Source of the DNA: Acorus gramineus
Taxonomy: Eukaryota; Streptophyta; Magnoliopsida; Acorales; Acoraceae
Assembly (NCBI GenBank): GCA_030737835.1
Contig: CM060848.1
Location: forward strand, 12,094,878 to 12,158,877
Length of the DNA: 64,000 nt
Direction of reading: 5' to 3'
Shown: piece by piece, positions 35,259-48,007 of the stretch
Layout: every line of letters begins with the position of its first letter
Numbering within the stretch: position 1 is the first letter of the stretch
Notes under the pieces: generated by a model
Databases searched by the model: none
Seen by the model: the letters and a program-made list of their open reading frames with translations, nothing else
What the model was told of the DNA's origin: nothing
Translations under genes and position numbers: made by a program

Positions 35259-35690
35259 TTTAACAATCCGAAAATGGACACTTGATTTGGGATTGGTGCA
35301 AGCTAAGCTCACTACCATCCCAGTTTGGATTAAATTTCCGACTCTCCCTCTCTATATATGTTTATGGACACCAACAAGAATTGGAAGGGTGGCAAATTTG
35401 ATTGGCATTCTCCTCATCATGGACAGAGCCACAAGGATGGGGAGTCACGTATTACCTATGCAAAGGTTTGTGTAGAGGTGGAGACAGGTGTTGAACTTCC
35501 AGAGCAAGTTTGTGTTCGATTCAAAGGAGAAAGGTCTTTCTTCCCAGTCCTTTACAATTGGAAGCCCAAGGCTTGTTCGTTGTGCAAGACCTTCGGGCAA
35601 GACGATGCTATGAGATATACGATCTGGCCAGCCTACACTATGAATAGGGAAACAGCTCTTTTTTATAGAGGTACGTGAAATTTTTTTTTC
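35259..35690 (+). mobile_element. LINE ORF1 relic, second half (DUF4283 plus zinc knuckle)
   Basis: Frames give RKWTLDLGLVQAKLTTIPVW and IKFPTLPL, then YAKVCVEVE, LPEQVCVRFKGE and YNWKPKACSLCKTFGQDD. This is the C-terminal half of DUF4283 followed by a zf-CCHC_4-type knuckle (CSLCKxFGHxxxxC in intact members; the last Cys is not evident). At least one frameshift is present. Sequence from 35691 to 36000 has no recognisable feature. Confidence 0.65.
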
Positions 35691-36167
35691 TTCTAAAAAC
35701 ACTAAATTCCTATTCGGTTGACTTGGGCGTCGGAGCTCCCGTTTTCAACATTCAAGGTCTTGGGGTGCCAGCGGTCAGCACCATCCAGTCGGACGAGAGT
35801 GGAGATGCATTGATGCATTTATAGAAAATACAAAAAAATTTACATCAAAGCATATACCTTGTTTATATGAGTATATGTTCTATTAATTTTTTATAGATGC
35901 ATATGAGACTGAAATTGAAGCTTAAAAAAAAATGTGTGTACACTCAAAAATCAAGATGATATGAATTGTTTCAATTCAATAGACAAACAATGGGGAGACA
36001 CAATCTCTCCTAAGCTTCCATGGAACCCAATTCTTCCTTCTGGATTCTCATTATTATAATTATAACTTGCACATCATACCCTCCACAAAAAAAAAAAAAC
36101 AAAAAAACTTTGCACATCATCGACGGTTAAAAATAATTTTAACCTTGGATGACCCACTTCCCCCAAC

Positions 36168-39100
36168 TCAGATTCTCACGCTCAGCGAGTGCTTCAATCT
36201 TCCCACATGAAGCACATGAGATCCGATCCCCACTTTGCGCTTCCCGAACTCATCCACCACGCTCAAATCCTTGCAAACATCGACCCTGAACGTGACCATT
36301 TCCTCACGTTTAGCGCCCAATGTCACCCTCTCGAAATCCAACAACTGCTTCTTCGGCGCGTTGTGCACCGCCGGCGGGGACGAGTAGAGGAAGACCACGT
36401 GACTCCCGTCCATCGTTCCGTTGTTCATGACCCTTAATTTGACGTCAAATGCGAGGTCCTTGCATTGGTCGTGGGGAAGCTCGACCGACAAGCATCGCTT
36501 GGTGCGGCACTCATGGCCTTCTTCGAGTGGGATCGAGACTAGTTTGGGTAATGCTTTAACGAGGTGGTGGCTGAAGTGGGAGTAACTCAAGCCGTAGCCG
36601 AAAGAATACACGGTTTCGCCGGTGTAGAACCTGTAAGTCCTTCCGGGGTAGCCAATGCTCGGGTCTGGTCTCATGTTCATGTTGTCCATAGGGACGTTGT
36701 GGGCGTACGATTCGGGGTACCAACTCATGGGTAACCTCCCACCTGTTGAAGAAAGCGTAGTTAAAAAATGAAGAACTTTTTATAAATAGATATTACTGAT
36801 GTGATGTTGATGCTGAACTTACTTGGATTGTAAGATCCAAATATGATATCGGCCAACGCAGCTCCCCCGGCTTCCCCAGGGTAGCCTACCCAAAGAATAC
36901 TGGAGATGAGATCGGACTCTTTCGCGAATGATACATCAATGCCACCCCCGGACATGATGACCAGGATGACCGGTCCCTTGGACACCTTCGCGACTTCCGT
37001 TATGAGGAGCTCCTGCAGGCCGGGGAGGCGGAGATCGAACCTATCACGACTCTCCGCCTCTATGGATTGGTCCGTACCCATGATCAATATGGTTGCATCG
37101 GCTTGGGATGCCGCGACCTTCGCGGGGTCCAATTCGAGGTTTGTCCACGCGCAGGCCACGTTGAGGCATCCGGGCTGGTAGATGGTGGGGACAGACGCGG
37201 AGAGGCCTTGTAAGGGAGTTGTGTATTTGCATGGAGTGCCTGGTTATACAACCTTTGTTAGGTCGACATATATAATTCATGTTAGAACTCTTGAAAATGT
37301 GAAACCATACCTTCGTAGTTTCCGATCATCGTTTTCGTGACATTGGCGTTGGGACCGATCACGGCCAAGGACTTGATGGAGGCGGGCGAGAGAGGCAGAG
37401 TCCCCTTGTTGTTCTTCAGAAGTACAATGCCCTGTCTGGCGGCTTCACGCGCGAGTTCTTGGTTTTCAGGCGTGCAGACGTCCTTTGGACCGAGGTTTCC
37501 GTAAGGAAGCTTGGTTGGATCGCCATCGAAGAAGCCGAGGCGCATCAAAACTGCGAAGTTGTTGGTGAGCGCCCTATCCACTTGAGACTCGGAGATTAAG
37601 CCCTGTTTAACTGCTGCTTGCGTGTACTCGCCGAGGAATACACCACAGTCGAGATCCAGCCCTGCATTTGTAACATGGATATCACGATTGGGTGGTCGAT
37701 TAATTTCAATATTAAATAACAGAGTCTGATGAAACTTCACCTGCTGAGATTGCCTTGGCTGCAGCCTCCTCGGGAGTTTTAGTGTAGTTTTGGTATTCGT
37801 AGAACACTTTGACAGAATCGCAGTCTGAAACTATGTACCTGCATTCAAACAAAATAAATGTAAATTATACATACAAGTAGATGGTCTCAACAAAATCACA
37901 ACAACATGTATGATGTCAAATTAACCCCAACTGATTTTCTTCTTTTTTTTAAAATCAATTCCTAGTTAATTGTAGACAAAAAATTTTGAACTTTAGCTTT
38001 TCAATCCAGTGTTTTAGAAGTTATCAAAACAATTTTTATGATAAAACTGGTTGACAGTAGCTTTTCCATGATGTATTATTTTAATCATTTTAGAGCATAA
38101 CAGGTTATGGGGCCTTAATCAAGCTCTATCTAGGTAAACATATTCTTTTGTATCTCATGTTGAACAAATGAAACAACGGAAAATAGAGAGAAGAGATACC
38201 CATTAAGCTTCCAATCTCCTCTTACTACTCCGGCGAGGAGGTCGGGATCGGCACAAGTAGGGACACCATTAACTTGGTTGTACGAGCACATCACACTCGC
38301 TACATTCCCTTCGGTCACACAGCTCTTGAAGGGTGGCTGAAACGTATCGTCCATGTCTTGCTTTGTCACCTAATAATAAGATACACACATGTATAACAAT
38401 ATATGCACATTTGATCATCCAAAATGCCTCAGTTTGTTTAGATTGTTTTGCATTTGTTACAACAGTACCTTAGCGTTGAAGTGATAGCGGTCGATCCCGT
38501 TCCAGTTATCCAAATCATAGGCAGTATAATGCTTACAACAAGCAGCGACCTTGAGTTTATCAGGATGGTCTGCGCGCTGGAGTCCACGGACATATCCAGT
38601 CGCGTATTTGCTCGAGAGCACAGGATCTTCTCCTGGAGTCTCTTGGGCTCTTCCCCATCTCGGATCGCGGAGTATGTTGATGTTAGGACTCCAGAATGTC
38701 AGCCCTGCAAGTCCCACATTGTACATTGCCCTGGCTTCTGTGGAGACCACCTGTGGACACCATACATTAACGACCCCGTTTGGGTAACAGTATTAGTTAG
38801 AATGAAATAGATAATCATTTCAGTATAGATAAGGAATAAAACATTTTCTGTTTTGTTGTACTTTTAGTTATGATTGTCAAAAAGTATAATAATGAAGTTT
38901 TTGTTGTTTTATTGACCATGAAAAAATTATAGATAATAGGTGAATAAGATGTAAATAATGAATTATGAAATATGAAAAGATGATATTTCCATCAAGATAT
39001 GATCAATCCACAGCTCACCTTTCCAATGGCCTCAAACAGGTGACTGTTGAAAGAAGCAGCAGTGAGGATGACTTGAGGAAAGCTCGTCGCGCCGGGGACC

Positions 39101-39444
39101 AAGGTCGAGAAATTCGTGCCGGGGCCCACGTAAGATACCCCATGTAATGCCTCGGACCACCATTCATAGCTCGGGATGCCGAGCCTCGGCACGGCCCCGG
39201 CCTTGTTCACCAGAAATGTCACCTTCTCTACCAAACTCAGCCTCTTCACGAGGTCCGACACTCTCTCTCCCACACTCAGAGAGGTGTCACAGAACCCATA
39301 AGAGCTCAAGTTGGGGTTTTTAGTGGTGTCACAAGCGAAAACAGGGGATTGGCCTGAAACAGGACTGAAACAGAGAAAACACAACAGGGAGAGCTCAAAC
39401 AAGAGGAAGAAGAAGATGGCATGGGTTTTCCCCCTACAGACCAT
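36168..39444 (-). CDS. BXL: BXL-B: GH3 beta-D-xylosidase / alpha-L-arabinofuranosidase, BXL4-like; 7 exons, 772 aa
   Basis: Exons in gene order: 39444-39019, 38750-38469, 38369-38200, 37838-37741, 37661-37311, 37239-36823, 36742-36168. All phases agree with BXL-A and BXL-C and no stop interrupts them. It has a signal peptide (VCRGKTH then a hydrophobic run to SPVSG), GH3 motifs [28 protein letters not shown], nucleophile VSDCDS (Asp298), SIEAESRDR, and a C-terminal fibronectin III-like domain. Exon 7 has one extra codon (ALPK against APK), and FGDGLSY reads FGYGLSY, common elsewhere in GH3. Intron 3 (361 bp) is about 250 bp longer than in BXL-A. It is tandem with BXL-A in the same direction and divergent from BXL-C. 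Expected to act in the cell wall on xylan side chains. Confidence 0.9.
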
Positions 39445-39505
39445 CTTTTCTTCTTGTGGGTGTGTTTGGTTTGTTTTGAGAATGTAATGTAGGTTGTGTT
39501 GTGTG

Positions 39506-39515
39506 TTATATATAG
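39506..39515 (-). promoter_or_regulatory. TATA box of BXL-B
   Basis: CTATATATAA on the minus strand, ~62-71 bp before the start codon, in the same context as the TATA boxes of BXL-A and BXL-C. Confidence 0.65.
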
Positions 39516-39559
39516 GCGTTGTTTGCTTTCCACGTCAGTGAAGAATAGTTAAATATTCA

Positions 39560-41039
39560 TGCAAAATTGATTGCTCGAAATTCGAATGTATCTAAATGAG
39601 AGTTAAATACTGTACAAATAGAGAGATATTTAATCACTGTACAGTCAGCACCAACATATGGGAGAGAGAATAGTAGTTATTTTTTAAATAAATTCTCCTC
39701 ATCAGATCAATTATCCATGGATAAATATTTCTATTTCGGAGAAATGTCAAGATATCTATATCCAAATCATATCCTAATTTTTACAAGATTAATTGGATAA
39801 TTACTATTATTCTACATGCACTCCAATCAACAATTTCTTAATTTTTATCCTAAAGATAAGATGTGCAATTATGTTATTATAATAATAATGGTGCATAATA
39901 GATGCTGCCCCTGATCGAGTTAATACATGTCCCGGCCCGATATACCAAGCCAACACCATTTTTGAATTATTTCTCTATAATGATGGAAAGAGAGAGTAGA
40001 CACAATAATTAAATGTGTCAATGAATCCAATGCACAGAAGGATACACAAGGATATCCACAATCAAAGTAATAAATTACTTTGGATAAAGGAAAAAAAAAT
40101 GAGGGATGAAACAATAAGAAAATGAGTTAATGAATTCAATGGATAGAAGGAACATGATTATCCATGATTATATTATTTAATTATTTCTTATTATGAAAAG
40201 AATATAAAAGAAACAAAATGAAAGTTTTTTTTTAATGGGTACTCCCCTAAGTTTGATACTCTGACCTTTTTTAATGGGTTAATGAACTCAATTGGTTAAA
40301 ACATGAGTATTTCAAAGGCACATAAGAGTGTACAATACATATCTTTCCGTATATTCAAACGAAATGATAATCAAAAGCAGGGGTGGAACCAGGAATTAAA
40401 CCAAGGGGGGGCCTGGGGACTAAGAGACTAAGTAAGATAAAAAAAAAAAAAAAGGAATAATTATAGATATATAATAAATTAAGACGAAATTAAAACAATT
40501 AGATAATGATCGAGTCCTTCAAATAATGGTGATCAATTCATATCGAAAGTTATTTTTTTTACTTATTTTCTTGTATTTAATTATCAAAATAATATATAGT
40601 AATGATGAAAAATTAAAATAAATAAATAAAATATGTAAATTAGTGATTTTTCAACCCCTCAAAATCATATACCAATATTCCTGTGAAAACAAAACTTTTA
40701 ACATTTTTTTTAAAAGAAGACACGACTCAAATTCTCAATGAGCGCTACTACACTCAGTTCATTTTGCAATCCTATTTTCATTTTCCACATCTAATACATA
40801 CAATATATAAAATTGACTAACACAGTATATATTCAACTATATCCGTATACACTATTACAAAAAAATAATTAAAATATATGCATTTATTACATGGGAGCAT
40901 GTATGTCATTTCTATAAAAGGTTAATATACTTTATTATATGAGTATTCATTTCAAAAAAATCAAATGTATGCATACTAACAATGATGAAAACGAGACAGC
41001 ATGCAACATTTTCCAAATTCAAACACACTCATTTCTGTT
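39560..41039. other. BXL-B upstream flank and intergenic AT-rich DNA
   Basis: 39560-40210 is homologous to the BXL-A upstream flank (27700-28003 joined to 28924-29200) and shows the unoccupied hAT site at about 39923-39929. At 40383, CAGGGGTGGAACCAGGA resembles one end of the hAT-like type at 59181, but no partner end was found. The remainder to 41039 is AT-rich with no gene or clear repeat. Confidence 0.5.
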
Positions 41040-41306
41040 TGGATTTTTGCATATGCCCTTAAATTATCTCATTTTATCAAAATAACCCTAGTGAAATACT
41101 ATTTGATGCTATACCCCTCAAAATTGTTTAAATTATTCATGTATGTAGCTCTGAAGGGTATTTTTATAAAACTTAAAAAATTTATATTATGCAAAAATAC
41201 CCCTCAAAAGGGCATTGATGCAAAAATTAAAGTATTGATGAGAATAGAATTTAAAGGGGGTATTTAATAATATAAGATTTTGGAGGGGTGTATATGCAAA
41301 AAAACC
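41040..41306. mobile_element. MITE with terminal inverted repeats
   Basis: Left GGATTTTTGCATATGCCC and right (reverse complement) GGGTTTTTTTGCATATACACC are inverted partners around 230 bp of AT-rich DNA. No coding content and no clear target duplication. Confidence 0.5.
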
Positions 41307-41337
41307 CTTTCATTAATCAACACCCATACATTAATCT

Positions 41338-41902
41338 CTTGTTATTTCAACCCCATCAACTCCTCCACCCACCCCTTAATTATTTTTTTTATTATTTTTT
41401 TTGTGATCCTAACACACCCCCGACCAGCAGAGCATCCACGAGGGGTCGCTCGCGAAGGCGTGGTGGACGGCGTCGTCGCCAACGGGGGAGGAGGAGGAGG
41501 AGCGGAGGTTGTTGAAGATGGAGGCGGCAGAGCTCTCGGGCCACCTGATCGACGACGGAGGGGGAGGTGGAGAGGAGGCAGCGGTGGACGGCGTCGCCAC
41601 CGACGAGGGAGGAGGAGGAGGAGCGGAGGTTGTTGAAGATGGAGGCGACGGCGAGACGTTGCAGGGAGGGTTGGGGGAGGTGGGTCCTCTCGAGGAGCAG
41701 ATCGAGGGGTATTTGTTGGTTGGCGGCGTTGATGGGGATGGGCGGCGGCTATGGCGACCTCGTCCTCCCCCGTCAACGGCGACGCCATCCACCACGCCTT
41801 CGCGAGCGACCCCTCGTGGATGCTCCGCTGGTCGGGGGTGAGTTAGGATCACAAAAAAAAAAATTTAAGGGGTGGGTGGAAGAGTTGATGGGGTTAAAAT
41901 AA
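41338..41902. mobile_element. Palindromic element carrying an exon-like GC-rich piece in both arms (Pack-MULE/foldback type)
   Basis: Two arms of ~150 bp are near-perfect reverse complements: GTTATTTCAACCCCATCAAC, then CCACCCACCCCTTAA, GTGATCCTAAC and a GC-rich block through GCTCGCGAAGGCGTGGTGGA. In the right arm this block reads 41751 ATG onward as MATSSSPVNGDAIHHAFASD then PSWMLRWSG, ending at a GT-like splice donor (GTGAGT). The core has two copies of a GAGGAGGAGGAGCGGAGGTT block at ~41486 and ~41606. Proline-rich or glycine-rich frames through it are compositional. The source gene is not recognised. Confidence 0.6.
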
Positions 41903-42675
41903 CCGCCCCCTATATCAATAGTAGGGAAAGAAAAAATTTCTATCGGTACATGTGTGGATAGATGGCATATATTTATCAAAGAGTATTATTGAAGTTTTTA
42001 TTGTTAATATATGAATTGATAAAGATTTTTAAAATTTTGAAGGACGTGTGTCATCCATTTGTATACGTACTAATGGTATGAAAAGTCTTCAAAATTGCAC
42101 TCTCCTGGAGCTTAGCTCAAATATGTGTGACCAGGCAAATTTAGCTTCAAATAAGAGGATGTTTGATGAATCGTTTCTTCCAACTCAGGCTTTATTTAAT
42201 GATCAGTTTTGTAATGGAAAATGTTATGTCCAATTCTGTGTGTAATCTCATCCACAATCATCATTGGCCTGTTATAAAAAAAAATACACTAAAAAAAAAA
42301 TATACACAAAGTTATATCAGTGTATTTTTCATTAAATAAATTTAAAAAATAATGTAATTCTCATACACTACGAGTTTATTTTTTTAAATAAATTTTTTGA
42401 GCATTTTTATTAATCATGAAATAGAGAATGTCCGGACGGGGAAGAGGACAGAACCATCAAAAGAGTAAGACAATGAACAGAAAAATAATAACATCCGATT
42501 CTAGATCTAGTAGAAAAGATTTTTACCTAGCCTAGAAACTTAATCCAGTGCGTTCTGGAAGACCCAAGCACCTCAATGATACAATGTATATTGCATTATC
42601 ACAATATATAAACGATTGAGAAGTTATCTTTTAACTACATACAAAATTACAAAAGGGACACTCCGGATAGATATA

Positions 42676-44679
42676 GGGTTAATTGCCCAATTATCCTGCA
42701 TCCAACCCCCCATCTTCTTGTGCCCTCATATTTTCAACAAAAAAAATTTATACCACCGCAGCAAACACCTATTTTTTTTTGAGGGAATTGTTCAAATACC
42801 CCTTGACTAAGGGTCTAATTTTTTTTCTACTCCTGGACTTTTTTTATTTTTTATTTACCCCTAAAATCTGGTCTTTTTTTTTTTTGCCCCTAACCTGTGC
42901 CATCTCATTTTTTATACCTAAACCACCCCTATTTGTAAATTAGTATTATATTTCTGTAATTGATCGTTACATTTCTGTAATTCGTTATTACATTTCTGTA
43001 ATTTACATGTCCTTAGTTTAGTTCTATGTATGATATTACATATTTTATCTGTAAATTATAGATTTTGTCATTTCTGTTGTAATTGTTATAAGAATAATAG
43101 AAAATATTACATTTCTATTATGTAAATAGTAGATTATGTCATTAGGCATCACATTGGTAGTTTTTGTTGTAGTTGTTATGTAAATGTTAGTTTCCATAAT
43201 TGTTAAGTACATGAATCAAGAAGTAATTTTACTAAAATATTACATTTATTCATAAATTTACAGTTCAGATTCATGCTATTACTAATTTTGTTCATATTGC
43301 TAAATAAAAATTTATTTAAGTGTTTGATTGTTATATTTTTTATATAGGTTGGAAATTCCGTTCTTCGTTATGAAGTACATTGAATGTCTAGTTCGATAAT
43401 CTTGTTTCACTTTACCCAAGAGGACATGAAGAGGATTAAGAGGGAGATAATAATTAATCATTAAGATTTGAAGAAAACATCGTAATTCAAATAATTGATG
43501 TATCTATTTTAACAAAACTTTGAGATTGTATCTATAACAATTTTGTGTACATTGAATGCATTTACAGATGATAATGTAATGACACTGAGAATGTATATAT
43601 GAATATTTTGTATATAAACATTTTTGCTTACATTAATATTTTTTGTAGATAACTATTAAATATCTGTAACTATGTGTATAATTTCTGTATGTATCATATT
43701 ATATTTCTATATTTCTGTAACTCTGTCTGTAAGTGATAGTTTGGGTATTATGAAAATTCAAGGGGAAAAAAAATAGGATCAGATTTCAGGAGTAAATAAA
43801 AAACAAAGAAAAGTCCAGAGGCAGAAAAAAAAATTGACCCTTAGTCAATGGGTATTTGAACAATTCCACCCCCCCCCCCCTTTTTTTTTACCCTCCTCCC
43901 CTTAATTCCCCCCGGCCCCACAAAATCTCATTTCGCTTATGTAAGTGCATATATGTTTTCTGTAACTTGCATAACACAAAATTTAATTTCTGTAAATATT
44001 ATCTGTAAGTGCAATATTATGCATGTCATATAAAAATGGTAACTTGTAAACCACTAAAGAAACATACATTAATACATAACACCTTAAAATATTTTATCAC
44101 AATAAATACACCAAAACACTTAAATTCATCGAATGTTTGTTTTTCGACGTTCTTTTCCTACCCTAATAAACTGAGCTGTTGTTTTCCCCTAGATCCTCTT
44201 TATGTCTTTTTTGTTGAAATCGAATCCAATGTTACACATTCGAGTCAGCAAGCGTACTTTATTAGGAAGCAAGCACAATCCAAACTATATTAGAGATGAA
44301 ACAATCAGTCAAACACCCAAATAAATCAAACACTAACAAATGTGTACTTCATGACATTATAAGAACTACGCATACATACATTAATGATATGCATTAATGT
44401 ATGTTTCTTTAGTGTTTTACAATTTATCATTTTTACATGACATGATAATGCACTTACAGATAATATTTACAGAAATTGTATTCTGCAAGTTACAGAAAAC
44501 ATATATGCACTTACAGAAAACAAATTGTGATTTTATGAGGCTAGAGGAATTAAAGGGAGGAGGGTAAAAAAATATTAGGTGTTTGCTGCGAGAGCTTAAA
44601 ATTTTTTTTGAAAAGATGGGGGCAAAGCGGCTGCAAGGGTATTTTAAGTAATGGCTGACTAGTGGAGCAATTCACCCAA
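42676..44679. mobile_element. Foldback/Mutator-like element, left arm split by another element
   Basis: Left arm 42676-42775 plus 43880-44070 is the reverse complement of the right arm 44390-44679: GCAGCAAACACCTA, TACCCTCCTCCC, ATATGTTTTCTGTAACTTGC and CATACATTAAT are shared. The outer edges read GGGTTAATTGCCC and GGGTGAATTGCTCC. The core 44070-44390 has no ORF of interest. The split point is a T-tract at ~42775/43880. Confidence 0.6.
42783..43868. mobile_element. Nested element with ~90-bp terminal inverted repeats
   Basis: Left GGAATTGTTCAAATACCC and right (reverse complement) GGAATTGTTCAAATACCC continue through GACTAAGGGTC and TTTATTTAC into clear inverted partners. T-tracts of nine or more flank both sides. 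The core is rich in TTACATTTCTGTAA-type repeats. No transposase. Likely Mutator-like. Confidence 0.65.
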
Positions 44680-45918
44680 ATATATATATATATTACAATA
44701 TGATCTTTCAATGGACTGACTGTAAATGAAAAACCATTTGAAAAAAATTAAAAAAAAAAAACTAAAGTAGAATGACCAACATTCTTCCACTTATATATGA
44801 TATGATAGAATACATTCTCACATAAAGCATCATATTTTAAGTAATGATAATGACAATGGAGAGCCGCCCGATCTGGAAAGCGATGTGAAGTATAAATGCA
44901 TATACAAGGCATGCCCCAACCGCCAGACCATGCCAAACAGTTGGTGTAGTAGTGCTCATATAATAAAGGATATGGTTAGGCTCCTATATTTCCAATCTTA
45001 CTTATCGTTTTCATATGTTCTAATTTTTAAATACATATTTAATTATTAATATATATTTTTATATATAAAAGCACTACTGGTATAAATTGAATACATATCT
45101 TTTTGTATTTTTTAATAGAATATATAACTAGTGGAGTATATATTATATTAGTCAATTTTGTATATTGTGTTACCATCTGACAACTACATTGGGTTATAAA
45201 AAGGATTGGCTGCATCTCTAGTGATGGGTTGGAAAAATAACTGAATATATCTGCTTCTCGTAATGAATGATTTAGAATATCATTAAACAAAAACATGCAT
45301 GACATTATTCCTGCCCGATTTGCAAAGCATGGTGAAAATTAAAATCAAGAATGATCCTTCAAATAATTATATGTTTTTATTGAATTTTTCATCAATCGTA
45401 ATCCACTTTTATATTTGCTATATCTTACATCAATAGAGATTTATATTTAATCCAAGTTCCCCAACTTTACAAAGTTTTAACAACACACATGCAATCCGTG
45501 AGAACAGTTCCACGGACAATATATATACCTTCATAACCATCAATCATGATGTACATCTCTCAACACGAGGTCTACACAATGATTTTTCATGTTTTCAATC
45601 CAGTTGGTCCATGTGATAAATAATAAAATTATATACGTTTTCACGAAAACAAATAACTCATTAGTTGTCATTTAACATGTGTGCGGAATATCAACAGGAC
45701 TATCTGTAACATTATTCTTACTTTACTTTTTTTTCCTCTTCTCAAAACTTTGAATCTAGATCTAAAAACTCATTAGATCTTCCATGCAACAAATTAAACC
45801 ATGTGGTAACTATAGTACATGTTTGGTGATTGTCCAGTTGGAGAGTTGGAATACTGCACATCTTTTATGAATCAAATTTCAATAGATAAATAGGAAGGAC
45901 ACATGTATTACTTGATTA
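44680..45918. other. AT-rich intergenic DNA
   Basis: No gene, RNA gene or clear repeat seen on either strand. Short open frames here lack composition or motifs that would support them. Confidence 0.5.
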
Positions 45919-46074
45919 GAGCATCTCCAATATAAGTCTCTAAATATGAAGCTTGCTTTTTTTGAAGAGGTTGTACTGTTGCACTCCAACTATCCTTTTT
46001 CATTTTTTTTCTATCATTAATATTATTTTTATTATTATATCAAAATTAATTAATAAAAAAAAAGCCCCCATTAG

Positions 46075-46296
46075 AAACCCTAGAGGCTCTCCACAAACGC
46101 CGACCTCCCCTCGAGGAGATCCACCGCCCGCCTCGATGAGATCCATCACCCTCATATGAGGTCCGCTCGGTCCACCGCCCGATCGAGATCGACGAGGTCC
46201 GCTCGATCCACAACGCGAAGGAGGCCAACAACTCCGCCGTCAGCCACATTTATCACTCTGTCGGCCACATTGACGCGCCGTCGACCACATCTAAAC
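46075..46296 (+). other. GC-rich, exon-like island of unknown origin
   Basis: About 220 bp of abruptly GC-rich sequence in AT-rich DNA. One plus frame reads PIEIDEVRSIHNAKEANNSA then VSHIYHSVGHIDAP and ends at AAAG|GTATAG, a possible splice donor. It has two in-frame EVRS(V/I)H repeats. An upstream stop limits the frame and no continuation exon was found. It may be a captured gene piece inside the surrounding element. Confidence 0.25.
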
Positions 46297-47514
46297 AAAG
46301 GTATAGATTTAAACTTCTGGCATGTTAGGTTTAAAGTTTATCTTGGATCAGATTTATGTGCTGTTTTTCAATGCTGTCTGATGATTTTGATATTGAAATG
46401 CCATTAATGCCTTTGAAAGTTTTGGTGGAATTTCTTTTGTTATTGCACTCACATGCCCTGTTCATTGAGATGGATTGATTTTCATTAAATGAGATGTATT
46501 GATTTTGATTTTGTGGGGTTTCGTGTCGTTGAATGAGATGGTTCGTGGAGTTTCATTGAATGAGATGGATTGATTTTTTTTTTGTGAAAAATGTGAGTCC
46601 ATTGATGAAACGTAGGAGACATTGATGGCATAGTAGACTTGTTGGAAGATGAAATGCATAAAGGGGATGAGTCCATTGAATCATTAGCTCATACATGATT
46701 AGCCAGAAAAAAACACACACCAGAGACAAACAAGGGTCTTCCCGATATTGTTTGAAAATGGAATTTCTTCTTACATGTGTTACATAGTTAGATAAGATAC
46801 TCCTAAAAGCTGTTCAAACTAAAACGTAGATAAGAAACTCCATCAACAACCCATTGCTTATTATATTTTGATTGTGAAAGGTGTAATTGTGATTATGTAA
46901 GGTGTGATATTGATTAGAATTCCATGTACACCATTAAATAGTGTATGCACACCATTAAATTGGTATTTTGGGTACATTATGATTGTGAAAGGAGGAGTTG
47001 CATTAAGTTAATTGAATGCCGAAAGAAGAGATGTTAAATTAACGAAGCAAATTATTAACTAGCCTTTGATATGATGTTTCCTTCAGTTTCCATAGATAAG
47101 CATTTGTTTGTAAACTTATATACAATGGCGAGTGGGTTATGGTGTTTATCATAGTGATGGAAAATTTTCTTTCGTAGCTTAATTTAAGTCATCTTAGTAT
47201 TCAGGACTCTAACTTGCTTGTTTTGCTTGTACTCTTTGTAGTTATAGGGGAATCCTGAACTCCCAACTTGTAGGCATAGGAGCAGTGATCTCCTGGACTC
47301 CTAATTTGTAGGCACATGTTCACAGTTGGAGCAATGGTTGATCTCCGGTCCAACTTGTTACCAATTTTTACAGTACTTCATCTTATTGTCCAACTATAGG
47401 AAAGAAGTTTCTCAAATGCGTTTCCAATGCCTTGGTGGGATATTAGTATTGATTTGTTTGTGTCTTGGAACATTTTGGGATTATTCCTTGTCTTTTTCCC
47501 CTTTCATTTGAGGA

Positions 47515-47945
47515 TTCACTGTTATGCTCCTTATGTACACCGTTATGCTCCTCTTGTACATTGTTATATTTTCTCTATTATGCTTCTCTTATACAAATTG
47601 GTGAATATATTTTATCTGTTATATTACACTTGTACAGATTGGTTAGCATATTTTTTATAATTAATATGCAAAATCCTAATATAATATAGAAACTAGCTTA
47701 ACATTGCTTATCTTATTATCTAGGACTCTAACTTGTTAGTTTTATTTTTACTTTTTATAATTATAGAGGTATTCACATTACAAAAGTACTCCAAAATTCA
47801 TTATTATGCTCTTTTTGTACATTGTTATGCTCCTCCTGTACATTGTTATGTTTTCTCTGATATACTCCTCCTATGTTCCATTTATACAGATTGATCAGAA
47901 TATTTTATATTTAATATGCAAAATCTTAATATGGTATAGAAACTT
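47515..47945 (+). repeat. Degenerate direct repeats rich in GTTATGCTC-TGTACA
   Basis: Segments 47515-47700 and 47800-47945 share CATTGTTATG, CTCCTCTTGTACATT, TTTCTCT, ACAGATTG, ATATTTTAT and TTAATATGCAAAATC. A third, partial copy lies at 49030-49140, and a related TTGTAGGCATAGG-TTCATAGTTGGAGCAG block pairs 47270-47340 with 48150-48210. Confidence 0.55.
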
Positions 47946-47963
47946 AGGCTTTTAGGCTTTCAG

Positions 47964-47967
<4 letters not shown>

Positions 47968-48004
<37 letters not shown>
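47968..48004 (+). repeat. (TA)n microsatellite
   Basis: Uninterrupted TA dinucleotides over 37 bp. Confidence 0.95.

Positions 48005-48007
<3 letters not shown>

Noticed and set aside
41342-41852. Several overlapping 110-148-aa frames on both strands (proline-, glycine- or arginine-rich)
   Set aside because: They follow from the GC-rich, self-complementary element and have no domain; only the short ATG block with a donor site was kept as a possible captured exon.
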